DNA of 64,000 bases. Origin: Clostridia bacterium (GTDB lineage: Bacteria > Bacillota > Clostridia > Oscillospirales > Acutalibacteraceae). Positions within the stretch are counted from its first letter, which is position 1. Each line of letters starts with the position of its first letter. The position numbers and the translations under genes were made by a program. Under the pieces are notes generated by a model. It was given only the letters and a program-made list of their open reading frames with translations. It had not been told where the DNA came from and ran no database searches. Where the stretch lies: assembly GCA_017442225.1 (NCBI GenBank), contig JAFSAR010000002.1, positions 52,713 to 116,712 of the forward strand, given 5' to 3'. This document shows positions 18,437 to 26,209 of this stretch, piece after piece.

Positions 18437-19174
18437 ATGCTACAGCTTAAAAACATTTCTTTTTCGGCTGAAAATGAAGATGGTAAAAAAGAAATTTTAA
18501 AAGATATTTCAATGGATATAGATAACGGATTTCTTGCAATAACAGGTCCAAACGGCGGTGGTAAGTCCACACTTGCAAAGATTATTGCGGGCATAATAAA
18601 GCCCACAAGTGGTAGGATTTTGCTTGACGGCGAGGATATAACCGACTTGTCAATTACCGAGCGTGCAAAAAAAGGCATTAGTTTTGCTTTTCAACAGCCG
18701 GTGCGCTTTAAGGGAATTACTGTGAATGACCTTATAAGGTTGGCTTCGGGCAAAGATATAACAATGTCACAAGCTTGTGACTATTTGTCACAAGTGGGTC
18801 TTTGCGCGCGTGATTATATTAACCGCGAGGTTAACGCATCGCTTTCAGGTGGCGAGCTTAAGAGAATTGAGATTGCTACCGTTTTGGCGCGTGGCACAAA
18901 AGTATCACTTTTTGACGAGCCAGAGGCGGGAATTGACCTTTGGAGTTTTGGAAATCTTATAAATGTTTTTGAAAAAATGCACGAAACCTTGGGCGGTTCT
19001 ATTATAATTATTTCTCACCAAGAACGTATTTTAAATATTGCTGATAACGTAGCGGTACTTTCCGCGGGTGAGCTTAAATCTTATGGCAAACGTGATGATG
19101 TTTTGCCTGAATTGCTTGGTAAAACAAGTGGTGTTTGTCCTGTGCTTACTAACAATATGAAGGGGGCGCAGTAA
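18437..19174 (+). CDS. sufC: SufC-like Fe-S cluster assembly ATPase
   Basis: ABC-type ATPase that works with a SufB/D scaffold in Fe-S cluster assembly. Walker A is GPNGGGKST near 38, the signature NASLSGGELKRIEIA near 134, Walker B TKVSLFDEPEAGIDLWS near 157, and an H-switch near ISHQERI. The start at 18437 follows TTTGGAGGAAG; an upstream in-frame ATG at 18404 has no ribosome site. The next gene starts on the last base of the stop codon. No SufS or SufU follows, which matches the two-gene SmsCB-type system. Confidence 0.92.
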   Translation: MLQLKNISFSAENEDGKKEILKDISMDIDNGFLAITGPNGGGKSTLAKIIAGIIKPTSGRILLDGEDITDLSITERAKKGISFAFQQPVRFKGITVNDLIRLASGKDITMSQACDYLSQVGLCARDYINREVNASLSGGELKRIEIATVLARGTKVSLFDEPEAGIDLWSFGNLINVFEKMHETLGGSIIIISHQERILNIADNVAVLSAGELKSYGKRDDVLPELLGKTSGVCPVLTNNMKGAQ

Positions 19175-20091
19175 TGAACGATATACAAAAAGATTTACTT
19201 AAAATTATTGCTGATATGGATGGCGCTGTAAACGGCGCGTTTAACATCCGTGCAAACGGTACACTTGCTGAGCGTCACGTGACCGAAAGCGTAGATATTC
19301 GTAACAAGACAGACAAAGATGGTATTGATATTATAATTCGTCCCGGTACCAAGGGTGAGATTATACACATACCTGTTGTTATAAGTGAAAGCGGTATAAA
19401 CGATTTAGTTTACAACGATTTTATAATTGGTGACGACTGCGACGTTACAATTATGGCAGGTTGCGGAATTCACAACTGCGGAGACGAAGAATCACGTCAC
19501 GACGGTATTCATAGCTTTTTTGTCGGTAAAAATGCTCGTGTTAAGTATATTGAGCGTCATTACGGCGACGGTGACGGTAAGGGCGGTAAAAATATGAATC
19601 CTACTACGGTTGTTAATATAGCCGAGGGCGGATATATGGAAATGGAAACCAGCCAGATTAAAGGTATCGACAACACAAGCCGTGTAACACGCGCAACGCT
19701 TGATGCTGATGCCACACTTATTATCCACGAAAAGCTGATGACGCACGGCGCACAGCGCGCCGAAACCGACTTTTCGGTCGATATGAACGGTGAAAACAGT
19801 AGCGCCAACGTCGTTTCACGCTCAGTAGCTTGTGACAATTCGGTGCAGATTTTCCGATCTAACATTAACGGAAATAATAAATGCTCCGGTCATACCGAAT
19901 GTGACGCTATTATTATGGATAACGCGCGCGTCAGTGCTATACCCGAAATAAGCGCAAACCACATTGATGCATCACTCATTCACGAGGCGGCAATCGGTAA
20001 AATAGCGGGTGAACAGCTTATAAAGCTTATGACCTTGGGACTTACCGAACAGCAGGCAGAAGAAGAAATAGTAAACGGTTTCTTAAAATAA
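19174..20091 (+). CDS. SufB/SufD-like scaffold subunit (SmsB-type)
   Basis: Beta-helix scaffold partner of SufC, 305 residues, shorter than SufB of full operons (about 470). The conserved SufBD core is present: HSFFVGKNARVKYIERHYG, GHTECDAIIMDNARVSAIPEI near 230, and the C-terminal HEAAIGKIAGEQL with LMTLGLTEQQAEEEIV. It has few cysteines (a CGIHNC pair near 92-97 and single ones further on). The one-base overlap with sufC shows tight coupling. The two genes alone form the operon, which fits the ancestral SMS/minimal SUF architecture described in anaerobes and archaea. Confidence 0.9.
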   Translation: MNDIQKDLLKIIADMDGAVNGAFNIRANGTLAERHVTESVDIRNKTDKDGIDIIIRPGTKGEIIHIPVVISESGINDLVYNDFIIGDDCDVTIMAGCGIHNCGDEESRHDGIHSFFVGKNARVKYIERHYGDGDGKGGKNMNPTTVVNIAEGGYMEMETSQIKGIDNTSRVTRATLDADATLIIHEKLMTHGAQRAETDFSVDMNGENSSANVVSRSVACDNSVQIFRSNINGNNKCSGHTECDAIIMDNARVSAIPEISANHIDASLIHEAAIGKIAGEQLIKLMTLGLTEQQAEEEIVNGFLK

Positions 20092-20099
20092 AAAATATG

Positions 20100-20129
20100 T
20101 TGATAAATAATACCAGAAATGGTATTATT
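20100..20129 (+). promoter_or_regulatory. Rhamnose operon promoter with inverted repeat AATAATACC-N6-GGTATTATT
   Basis: TTGATA (20100-20105), 17-base spacer, TATTAT (20123-20128). A perfect 9+9 inverted repeat (20106-20129) fills the spacer and covers the -10 box. This position suits a repressor operator. The core ATACC-N6-GGTAT recurs in the alaS promoter at 40021. Confidence 0.6.
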
Positions 20130-20160
20130 ATAAGTGAATAGATTTTAGGAGGGGTATTTT

Positions 20161-20919
20161 ATGAGCGCTGATATTACGGTTTCGGCTTCAATTGTTACCT
20201 ACAACGATATCAGCCGCGCGCCTATTACAGTCGACAGTGTCGTAAAAAACACAAAAAAGTACCCCTTGAAGCTATATGTAATTGATAACGCATCTACCGA
20301 CGGCACAGCCGAAGCGATAGAAAAAAGCGGACAGGCAGTTGTTATAAAAAACGATAAAAATTTAGGATTTGGCGCGGCGCATAACGTCGTGTTGAGTCAG
20401 GAGCTTGGTAAATATCATTTTATCATAAATCCCGATATAACGCTTGACTCTGACGTGATTTCGGATATGGTAGATTATTTTGAAAATAATCCCGAGGTTG
20501 TTATGGCGATGCCTAAAATACTTAACACCGACGGCAGTGAACAAAAACTGCCAAAAGAACGCCCGACTTTTAAAAGACTTTTTCTTGGCAGACTGTCTTA
20601 TAAAATACGTAGCGAGTACGTTTGGGCGGATAAGCAGATTGAAAATCCTACCGAAATCGATTTTTGCACGGGTTGTTTCTTTTGCATAAGAACGGATATT
20701 TTCAAAAAAGTATGCGGCTTTGACGAAAGGTATTTTATGTATCTTGAGGATGCCGACCTTGCGCTTAAAGCAAAGAGCAAAGGTGGGGTAGTGATGTTGC
20801 CTCAGTTCAGCGTCACACATGCTTGGGAACGCGAGAGTTCAAAAAGTTTAAAATATTTAATTATTCATATAATTTCTTGCTTTAAATTCTTGTTTAAATG
20901 GAGGGGAAAGTTTAAATGA
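20161..20919 (+). CDS. Family 2 glycosyltransferase (rhamnosyltransferase-like)
   Basis: Cytoplasmic-side glycosyltransferase, GT2 fold, 252 residues. ASIVTYND near the start and VIDNASTDGT near 40 are the nucleotide-sugar binding strands; INPDITLDSDV holds the metal-binding acidic residues; FCTGCFFCIRTDIFKKVCGFDERYF and LEDADLALKAK are typical of WbbL/RfbF-like rhamnosyltransferases. It overlaps rfbD by 4 bases and shares its operon, so dTDP-L-rhamnose is the likely donor (inference from context). The C-terminus (SLKYLIIHIISCFKFLFKW) looks membrane-associated. Confidence 0.85.
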   Translation: MSADITVSASIVTYNDISRAPITVDSVVKNTKKYPLKLYVIDNASTDGTAEAIEKSGQAVVIKNDKNLGFGAAHNVVLSQELGKYHFIINPDITLDSDVISDMVDYFENNPEVVMAMPKILNTDGSEQKLPKERPTFKRLFLGRLSYKIRSEYVWADKQIENPTEIDFCTGCFFCIRTDIFKKVCGFDERYFMYLEDADLALKAKSKGGVVMLPQFSVTHAWERESSKSLKYLIIHIISCFKFLFKWRGKFK

Positions 20920-21809
20920 AAATTATGATTACCGGCTGTCACGGTCAGCTTGGCAATGAACTGCAGTCAATACTGAACTGCGGTAAAAGTGAAATTGGCG
21001 CTGTCCCCGAGGCTGTAATCGGCGCCGAGATTTTACCTGTCGATATTGACTCACTTGATATTTCTGATATGGCGGCTGTAAGCGAATACGTATTGGCTAA
21101 CAAACCAGACGTTATAATTAACTGCGCGGCAATGACCAACGTTGACGGTTGTGAAAGCGACTATCAGACCGCGTTCAAAGTAAACGCATTGGGTGTTAAA
21201 AACTTGGCGGTTTGCGCTGAAAATATCGGCGCAAAGTTAATTCACGTTTCAACCGACTACGTTTTTGCAGGTAACGGCACAAAGCCCTACTGCGAGTGGG
21301 ATAAGGTAGATCCCCAAAGTGTTTACGGTGCTTCAAAGGCATTGGGCGAAAAATATGCTTTGTCTTTTTGTAAGCGTTCATTTGTTGTCCGTACATCTTG
21401 GCTTTACGGCTATATAGGTAAAAACTTTGTCAAAACCGTTCGTCGTGTAATTAAGGCAAATGGCGGCATAGGTGTTGTATGTGACCAGCGCGGCAATCCT
21501 ACAAATGCAAACGACCTAGCACACCATCTTCTGAAACTTGCAGTCACAGAAGAATACGGCATCTACCACTGCACAGGTGAGGGTGAATGCTCTTGGTATG
21601 ATTTTGCAGTAAAAATTGCTGAGTATTCTGGTCTTGGTGACACAGTAACAGCGTGCACAACCGAGGAATACAACGCGAAATTTAATGTACCTACAAGACG
21701 TCCCGAATATTCATCACTTCGCAATTTGGCGCTTGAATGTACAGTTGGCAATGAAATGCGCGATTGGAAAATCGCTTTAAAAGAATACATCTCAAAGGTG
21801 GAGGATTAA
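20916..21809 (+). CDS. rfbD: dTDP-4-dehydrorhamnose reductase RfbD
   Basis: NADPH-dependent last step of dTDP-L-rhamnose synthesis. The Rossmann motif TGCHGQLG is at residues 6-13, followed by VINCAAMTNVDGCE, STDYVFAG near 110, and the catalytic Tyr-x3-Lys in YGASKALGEKYA near 132. The length of 297 is standard. It overlaps the glycosyltransferase by ATGA, and rfbB follows after 3 bases. Confidence 0.96.
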   Translation: MKIMITGCHGQLGNELQSILNCGKSEIGAVPEAVIGAEILPVDIDSLDISDMAAVSEYVLANKPDVIINCAAMTNVDGCESDYQTAFKVNALGVKNLAVCAENIGAKLIHVSTDYVFAGNGTKPYCEWDKVDPQSVYGASKALGEKYALSFCKRSFVVRTSWLYGYIGKNFVKTVRRVIKANGGIGVVCDQRGNPTNANDLAHHLLKLAVTEEYGIYHCTGEGECSWYDFAVKIAEYSGLGDTVTACTTEEYNAKFNVPTRRPEYSSLRNLALECTVGNEMRDWKIALKEYISKVED

Positions 21810-21812
21810 AAA

Positions 21813-22880
21813 ATGAAAACTTATTTAGTAACAGGCGGCGCAGGCTTTATCGGCTCAAACTTTGTAATCTATATGTTGGGCAAATATGACGATGTAAAGA
21901 TTATCAATGTTGACAAGCTTACATATGCGGGTAATCTTGAAAACCTCAAGAGTGTTGAAAATAACCCACGCTATAGCTTTGTTCAGGCTGATATTTGCGA
22001 CAGAGAGGCTATCTCAAAAATATTTGCTGAAAACGACATTGATTATGTTGTAAACTTTGCAGCAGAAAGCCACGTTGACCGCTCTATCACAAACCCCGAA
22101 ATTTTTGTTAAAACAAACGTTGAGGGTACAGTTAATATGCTCCAGTGCGCAAAGGTTGCATGGACTATTGGTGATGACCAGTACAAAGAGGGCGTAAAAT
22201 ACTTACAAGTTTCTACTGATGAGGTTTATGGTTCACTTGGTGAAACCGGATACTTTATGGAGACCACACCCCTCGATCCACACTCACCGTATTCATCATC
22301 AAAAGCAGCAGCCGATTTCTTTGTAAAAGCATTTGGTGATACTTACAAATTCCCCGTAAACATAACCCGTTGCTCAAACAACTACGGTCCCTTCCAGTTC
22401 CCTGAAAAACTTATTCCTCTTATTATGAATAACACTTTACAGCACAAGGATCTTCCTGTTTACGGTGACGGTATGCAAATTCGTGACTGGCTTTATGTAG
22501 AGGATCACTGCAAGGCTATTGATATGGTTATTCGTGACGGTAGACTTGGTGAGGTTTACAATGTTGGCGGTCACAACGAAAAACCAAACATTTTTATTGT
22601 TAAGTCAATTATTGAATATATCAAAGAAAATGTTGACGAAACCGTTGGCGAGCATATGATTAAGCACGTTACCGACCGCAAGGGTCACGACCGTCGTTAC
22701 GGAATTGACCCACAGAAGATTAAGGACGAGCTTGGTTGGTATCCCGAAACCTGCTTTGAGGTTGGTATCAAGAAAACACTCAAATGGTATCTTGACAACA
22801 AAGAGTGGTTTGACAATGTAACAAGCGGCGCTTATCAGAAGTATTATGACACAATGTATAGCGGGAAAGAGGAGCTTTAA
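21813..22880 (+). CDS. rfbB: dTDP-glucose 4,6-dehydratase RfbB
   Basis: Converts dTDP-glucose to dTDP-4-keto-6-deoxyglucose with bound NAD. TGGAGFIGSNFV is at residues 7-18, VNFAAESHVDRSI near 82, STDEVYGS near 133, and the catalytic Tyr-x3-Lys in SPYSSSKAAAD near 167. The 355 residues are typical. Its TAATG stop/start overlaps rfbC by one base. Ribosome site GGTGGAGG lies upstream. Confidence 0.97.
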   Translation: MKTYLVTGGAGFIGSNFVIYMLGKYDDVKIINVDKLTYAGNLENLKSVENNPRYSFVQADICDREAISKIFAENDIDYVVNFAAESHVDRSITNPEIFVKTNVEGTVNMLQCAKVAWTIGDDQYKEGVKYLQVSTDEVYGSLGETGYFMETTPLDPHSPYSSSKAAADFFVKAFGDTYKFPVNITRCSNNYGPFQFPEKLIPLIMNNTLQHKDLPVYGDGMQIRDWLYVEDHCKAIDMVIRDGRLGEVYNVGGHNEKPNIFIVKSIIEYIKENVDETVGEHMIKHVTDRKGHDRRYGIDPQKIKDELGWYPETCFEVGIKKTLKWYLDNKEWFDNVTSGAYQKYYDTMYSGKEEL

Positions 22881-23437
22881 TGGGTAAGTTTAACTTTATT
22901 AAAACCTCTATTGACGGTGTTATTATCGTCGAGCCTACCGCTTATGGCGACAGCCGTGGTTATTTTATGGAAACCTATCAGAAAGAAGATTTCAAGGCAG
23001 GCGGCATTGATATTGACTTTGTTCAGGACAATCAGTCGATGTCTACTCGTGGCGTGCTTCGAGGCCTTCATTTTCAGATAAACTATCCACAGACCAAGCT
23101 TGTGCGTTGTGTACGCGGCGAGGTGTTTGATGTATGCGTTGACCTTCGTGAAGGCTCTCCCACCTTCGGTAAGTGGGAAGGCGTTATACTAAGTGCCGAA
23201 AACAAGCGTCAGTTCTTGGTGCCAAAGGGATTTGCGCACGGCTTTGTAGTGCTGTCAGACGAGGCAGAGTTCTGTTATAAGGTTGACGACTATTATCACC
23301 CCAATGATGAGGGCGGCCTTATGTGGAATGACCCTGATATTGCTATTGAATGGCCAATCCCTGCCGATATGGAAATCAAGCTTTCTGACAAGGATAAGAT
23401 TCATCCACCCTTTAGCGAATATAAGAAAAATAAATAA
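22880..23437 (+). CDS. rfbC: dTDP-4-dehydrorhamnose 3,5-epimerase RfbC
   Basis: Cupin-fold epimerase that acts between RfbB and RfbD. The active-site His is in GVLRGLHFQ near residue 60, followed by KLVRCVRGEVFDVCVDLR and the Tyr-rich CYKVDDYYHP near 132. The length of 185 is normal. This is the last gene of the rhamnose set. rfbA, the glucose-1-phosphate thymidylyltransferase that makes dTDP-glucose, is not found anywhere in the window and must be encoded elsewhere. Confidence 0.97.
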   Translation: MGKFNFIKTSIDGVIIVEPTAYGDSRGYFMETYQKEDFKAGGIDIDFVQDNQSMSTRGVLRGLHFQINYPQTKLVRCVRGEVFDVCVDLREGSPTFGKWEGVILSAENKRQFLVPKGFAHGFVVLSDEAEFCYKVDDYYHPNDEGGLMWNDPDIAIEWPIPADMEIKLSDKDKIHPPFSEYKKNK

Positions 23438-23451
23438 GGCTTAAATAAATA

Positions 23452-23498
23452 AACCTCTCTTACTCGGTTAAACTAACCGTGAAGGGAGGTTTTATTTT
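23452..23498 (+). terminator. Terminator hairpin whose 3' arm carries the next gene's ribosome site
   Basis: Ten-pair outer stem AACCTCTCTT / AAGGGAGGTT, inner CGGTTA / TAACCG pairing and a T-rich tail. GGGAGG in the 3' arm (23484-23489) is also the only ribosome site for the small gene at 23499, nine bases away. When the hairpin forms, that site is paired. Confidence 0.8.
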
Positions 23499-23681
23499 AT
23501 GCAAAAGGGAAACGCCATGTCATTTGTAAAAGGCGTGGGAGCAGGAATGCTTGCAGGCGCCGCCGCAGTAGTTGCTGGTAGGATGGTAATGCAGGATAAA
23601 CACAACGTGTCAAAAGGCTCTGCCAAGGTGGTAAAGGCTGTAGGAGAAATTGTAGACGGAGTGCAGACGATATTCAAGTAG
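23499..23681 (+). CDS. Small single-pass membrane protein, 60 residues
   Basis: Not recognised by name. It has one predicted membrane segment (about residues 9-31, rich in Gly/Ala/Val), then a short hydrophilic part with Lys and a C-terminal amphipathic stretch (KVVKAVGEIVDGVQTIFK). This resembles YtxH-type small proteins common in Clostridia. The ATG follows GGGAGG by nine bases; a second in-frame ATG at 23517 lacks a ribosome site. A hairpin terminator follows. Function unknown. Confidence 0.7.
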   Translation: MQKGNAMSFVKGVGAGMLAGAAAVVAGRMVMQDKHNVSKGSAKVVKAVGEIVDGVQTIFK

Positions 23682-23682
23682 A

Positions 23683-23697
23683 TGCACAATTCACAAT
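23683..23697 (+). repeat. Dispersed TGCACAATTCACAAT repeat, copy 3
   Basis: Reads TGCACAATTCACAAT just after the small gene stop. Its inverted partner lies at 23813-23836, so the pair brackets two terminators. Confidence 0.7.
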
Positions 23698-23711
23698 GAA
23701 TTTATAACAAA

Positions 23712-23740
23712 GCCTCTACTTTAAAATTCAGTAGAGGCAT
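23712..23740 (+). terminator. Hairpin terminator downstream of the small gene
   Basis: GCCTCTACT pairs with AGTAGAGGC around a short AT-rich loop. The following bases are AT-rich but the T-run is weak. Confidence 0.6.
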
Positions 23741-23762
23741 ATAATTAAAAGCATACTATTAA

Positions 23763-23800
23763 AGCACCTACTTCATTCTAAAGTAGGTGCTCAATTTTTA
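23763..23800. terminator. Bidirectional hairpin between small gene and secF
   Basis: AGCACCTACTT pairs with AAGTAGGTGCT (23763-23791), followed on the + strand by an ATTTTTA tract. It can serve the converging secF transcript as well. Confidence 0.6.
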
Positions 23801-23812
23801 GTTTAATCGTGC

Positions 23813-23836
23813 ATTATGCATTATGCATTGTGCATT
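23813..23836 (-). repeat. Dispersed TGCACAATGCATAATGCATAAT repeat, copy 4 (inverted)
   Basis: Minus-strand TGCACAATGCATAATGCAT immediately after the secF stop; inverted relative to copy 3. Confidence 0.75.
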
Positions 23837-23838
23837 TA

Positions 23839-24753
23839 TTACGCTTTTCTTTCCTTATACATAACCCAAAGCGGACCTGATACAAAGAGTGAAGAGAAGC
23901 AACCCGACACAAGACCGAATGCCATTGGGATTGCGAATGAACGCAAGGTTGTAAGACCGTAAATTTCAGATACTACAATAATTGTAAGTACGGCGCAAAC
24001 TGTTGTAAATGTGGTAACAATATTACGAACGAGTGTGCTCGAAACACTCAAGTCCATATTTTCGCCAACCGAAAGTTCGGGGTAAAGACGCTTGTTCTCA
24101 CGAACACGGTCATAAATAACGATGGTATCGTTAAGAGAATAACCGAGTATGGTAAGCACTACCGCCATAAAGTTCATATCTATGGGTAATCTGAATATTA
24201 CGCAGATAAAGAACGCGGTAAGCAGGTCAAGGATAAGCGCGCAAAATGCGGTAAGAGATGCCGACACGCCGCCGATTTTTCTAAAACGGATACCAACGTA
24301 AAGTACAACCAGAATAGCGGTTATAAGTACTGCAACCAAAGCCTTTACAAAAAAGCTACCCGCAACAGTAGGACTGACAGAGGTTGAGTCATAAAGCGAA
24401 ATGTTGTTGTCGGCAAACTTTTCCTCCAAAGCCTTTGTGATATTTTCCTGTGTTTCTGCCGAGATAGAATCTGTACCCGCAAGGGTGATAACGTAAGAGT
24501 TAACATCGCCCGCAAGGGAGGTGTTCTGACCCACGCTGAATTCCTTGTCAAGCGCGGTTGCAACGGTGTTTTTAAAATCACTTTCGGAAATTTCACCTTC
24601 GTAAGAGTACGAAATTTTTGTACCGCCGCTGAAGTTGATGTCAAGATTTGGACCAAATACTATGGTCATCACTACACCTGCAACAATCAAAATTGCATAG
24701 GCAATAACGGATATTTTAAACCATTTTTTAGTGTTAATTGTTTTATTAGCCAT
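23839..24753 (-). CDS. secF: Protein translocase subunit SecF
   Basis: Membrane subunit that, with SecD, uses proton motive force to complete protein export. It has one N-terminal span, an extracellular domain (about 30-125, beginning DINFSGGTKISYSYEG, the family's FxGG motif) and five C-terminal spans. ILGYSLNDTIVIYDRVREN near 204-222 is the conserved membrane motif. The 304-residue length is standard. It starts 8 bases inside secD, so the two are coupled. Confidence 0.96.
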   Translation of the reverse strand: MANKTINTKKWFKISVIAYAILIVAGVVMTIVFGPNLDINFSGGTKISYSYEGEISESDFKNTVATALDKEFSVGQNTSLAGDVNSYVITLAGTDSISAETQENITKALEEKFADNNISLYDSTSVSPTVAGSFFVKALVAVLITAILVVLYVGIRFRKIGGVSASLTAFCALILDLLTAFFICVIFRLPIDMNFMAVVLTILGYSLNDTIVIYDRVRENKRLYPELSVGENMDLSVSSTLVRNIVTTFTTVCAVLTIIVVSEIYGLTTLRSFAIPMAFGLVSGCFSSLFVSGPLWVMYKERKA

Positions 24754-26128
24754 TTTTCTTACCTCCGTAAAGAGCAGGATTGCGCATAAACTTAAGTTGA
24801 GAAATGCTCTTAATCATAGCCTTGGAAGCAAGAACACCCATAATAAGATTGAATATAACGCCTATAAGCAATGTATAGCCAAACGAGTATATAGAACCTG
24901 TTATTGATGAGCCAAAGAGTGACATAAGCGGTGAGAATATGGTGCCCCAGAAGCTGTCGGGTGAGCCAAACGCGCCCATAAGAACAATCGACACAATAAC
25001 GATGGTAACGTTACCGTCGATAATCGCGCTAAGGCTGTTTTTGTAGCCTGACTCGATTGCGTTATCAATAGTTTTACCGCGCTTAAATTCATCACGGATA
25101 CGTTCGGCTGCAATAACGTTACAGTCAACGCCAACACCAATTGAAAGGATAATACCTGCAATACCGGGTATTGTAAGGGTAAAGCTTGATGCGCCAGGGA
25201 AGAAGCCCGATATACAAGCAATAGAGCCTGCAAGCTGACCCAGTAACGCGATAGATGCCACAACACCGTTTATGCGGTAGCGCGCAATCATAATAATGCA
25301 CACGATGCAGAAAGCAATAGCGCCTGCAATGAGCATAACGTTAAGCGCGTCAGAGCCAAGGGAGGGAGAGATAATCTGCAGCTTGCTTTCGTCAACCGTA
25401 AGCGCAAATGGCAAAGAGCCTGCGTTGATTTTGTTTGCAAGGTCAAGCGCAGCCTCGGGGCTCTCCATACCGTCAATAAACGCCTGTCCGTTTGTGATAA
25501 CGGTGTTAACGGTAGGCGCAGAAAGCATTACATCATCCATCCAGATGGAAATGGTCTGGCGGAGATACGTTTGTGTAGCGGTAGCAAACTTTGCGCTACC
25601 TGCATCTGTAAGCTCAAGCGCTACTATAGGCTGGGTTGCATCGTCGGGATTAACGCCTGCATAAGCCGCCTTGATATCGGCAGAGCCTTGAAGGATAATA
25701 TTGGTGTTATCGGTACCGCCGCAGAACGTAAGCATTGCGGTCTCGCCCAATTCCTGAATAGCCGACTGCGCGTCAAATTCGCTTTCGTCTGCTTTCCAAG
25801 GAAAGCGCACAATAATCTGATGATTGTGGTTGTCTGCGTAAACCTCGTAGTCGGTAATGTTGTTGTTTACAAGACGGGTCTCGATTACGGCTTTTGCCGA
25901 ATCCATATCTTCGCTGGTTATCTCAACGTCCTGAATATCGGGGCTGAATACAGCCTCAACACCGCCGCTGATGTCAATACCCCAACGGATATCGTTAGCG
26001 CCTTTTACGTAAACCTGTCTAATGTCGCCGTAGTAATTCTCAATACCGAAGAAAGCCAGATATGTAAGGGCTAAAATCAGTGCGAGGATTACAAAAAAGG
26101 TCGACTTGCGGGAAGTTTTAGACTTCAT
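24746..26128 (-). CDS. secD: Protein translocase subunit SecD
   Basis: Partner of SecF with an N-terminal span, a large extracellular domain and five C-terminal spans. The family signature DIRWGIDISGGVEAVF appears near 45-60, and GVGVDCNVIAAERIRDEFKRGK near 345-366. The 460-residue length fits the clostridial form with a shorter P1 domain. Ribosome site GGAGGTTT precedes ATG. A canonical promoter (26167-26195, minus strand) drives secD-secF. Confidence 0.96.
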   Translation of the reverse strand: MKSKTSRKSTFFVILALILALTYLAFFGIENYYGDIRQVYVKGANDIRWGIDISGGVEAVFSPDIQDVEITSEDMDSAKAVIETRLVNNNITDYEVYADNHNHQIIVRFPWKADESEFDAQSAIQELGETAMLTFCGGTDNTNIILQGSADIKAAYAGVNPDDATQPIVALELTDAGSAKFATATQTYLRQTISIWMDDVMLSAPTVNTVITNGQAFIDGMESPEAALDLANKINAGSLPFALTVDESKLQIISPSLGSDALNVMLIAGAIAFCIVCIIMIARYRINGVVASIALLGQLAGSIACISGFFPGASSFTLTIPGIAGIILSIGVGVDCNVIAAERIRDEFKRGKTIDNAIESGYKNSLSAIIDGNVTIVIVSIVLMGAFGSPDSFWGTIFSPLMSLFGSSITGSIYSFGYTLLIGVIFNLIMGVLASKAMIKSISQLKFMRNPALYGGKKNG

Positions 26129-26166
26129 TTTTTGAAACCTCCAATTTGTTTGTTTAAGATTAGTAT

Positions 26167-26195
26167 ATTATACTAAAAATAAGAGATAAAGTCAA
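26167..26195 (-). promoter_or_regulatory. secD-secF promoter
   Basis: On the minus strand: TTGACT, 17-base spacer, TATAAT, about 40 bases upstream of the secD start. Confidence 0.75.
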
Positions 26196-26209
26196 ATTAA
26201 ATATAAGAC

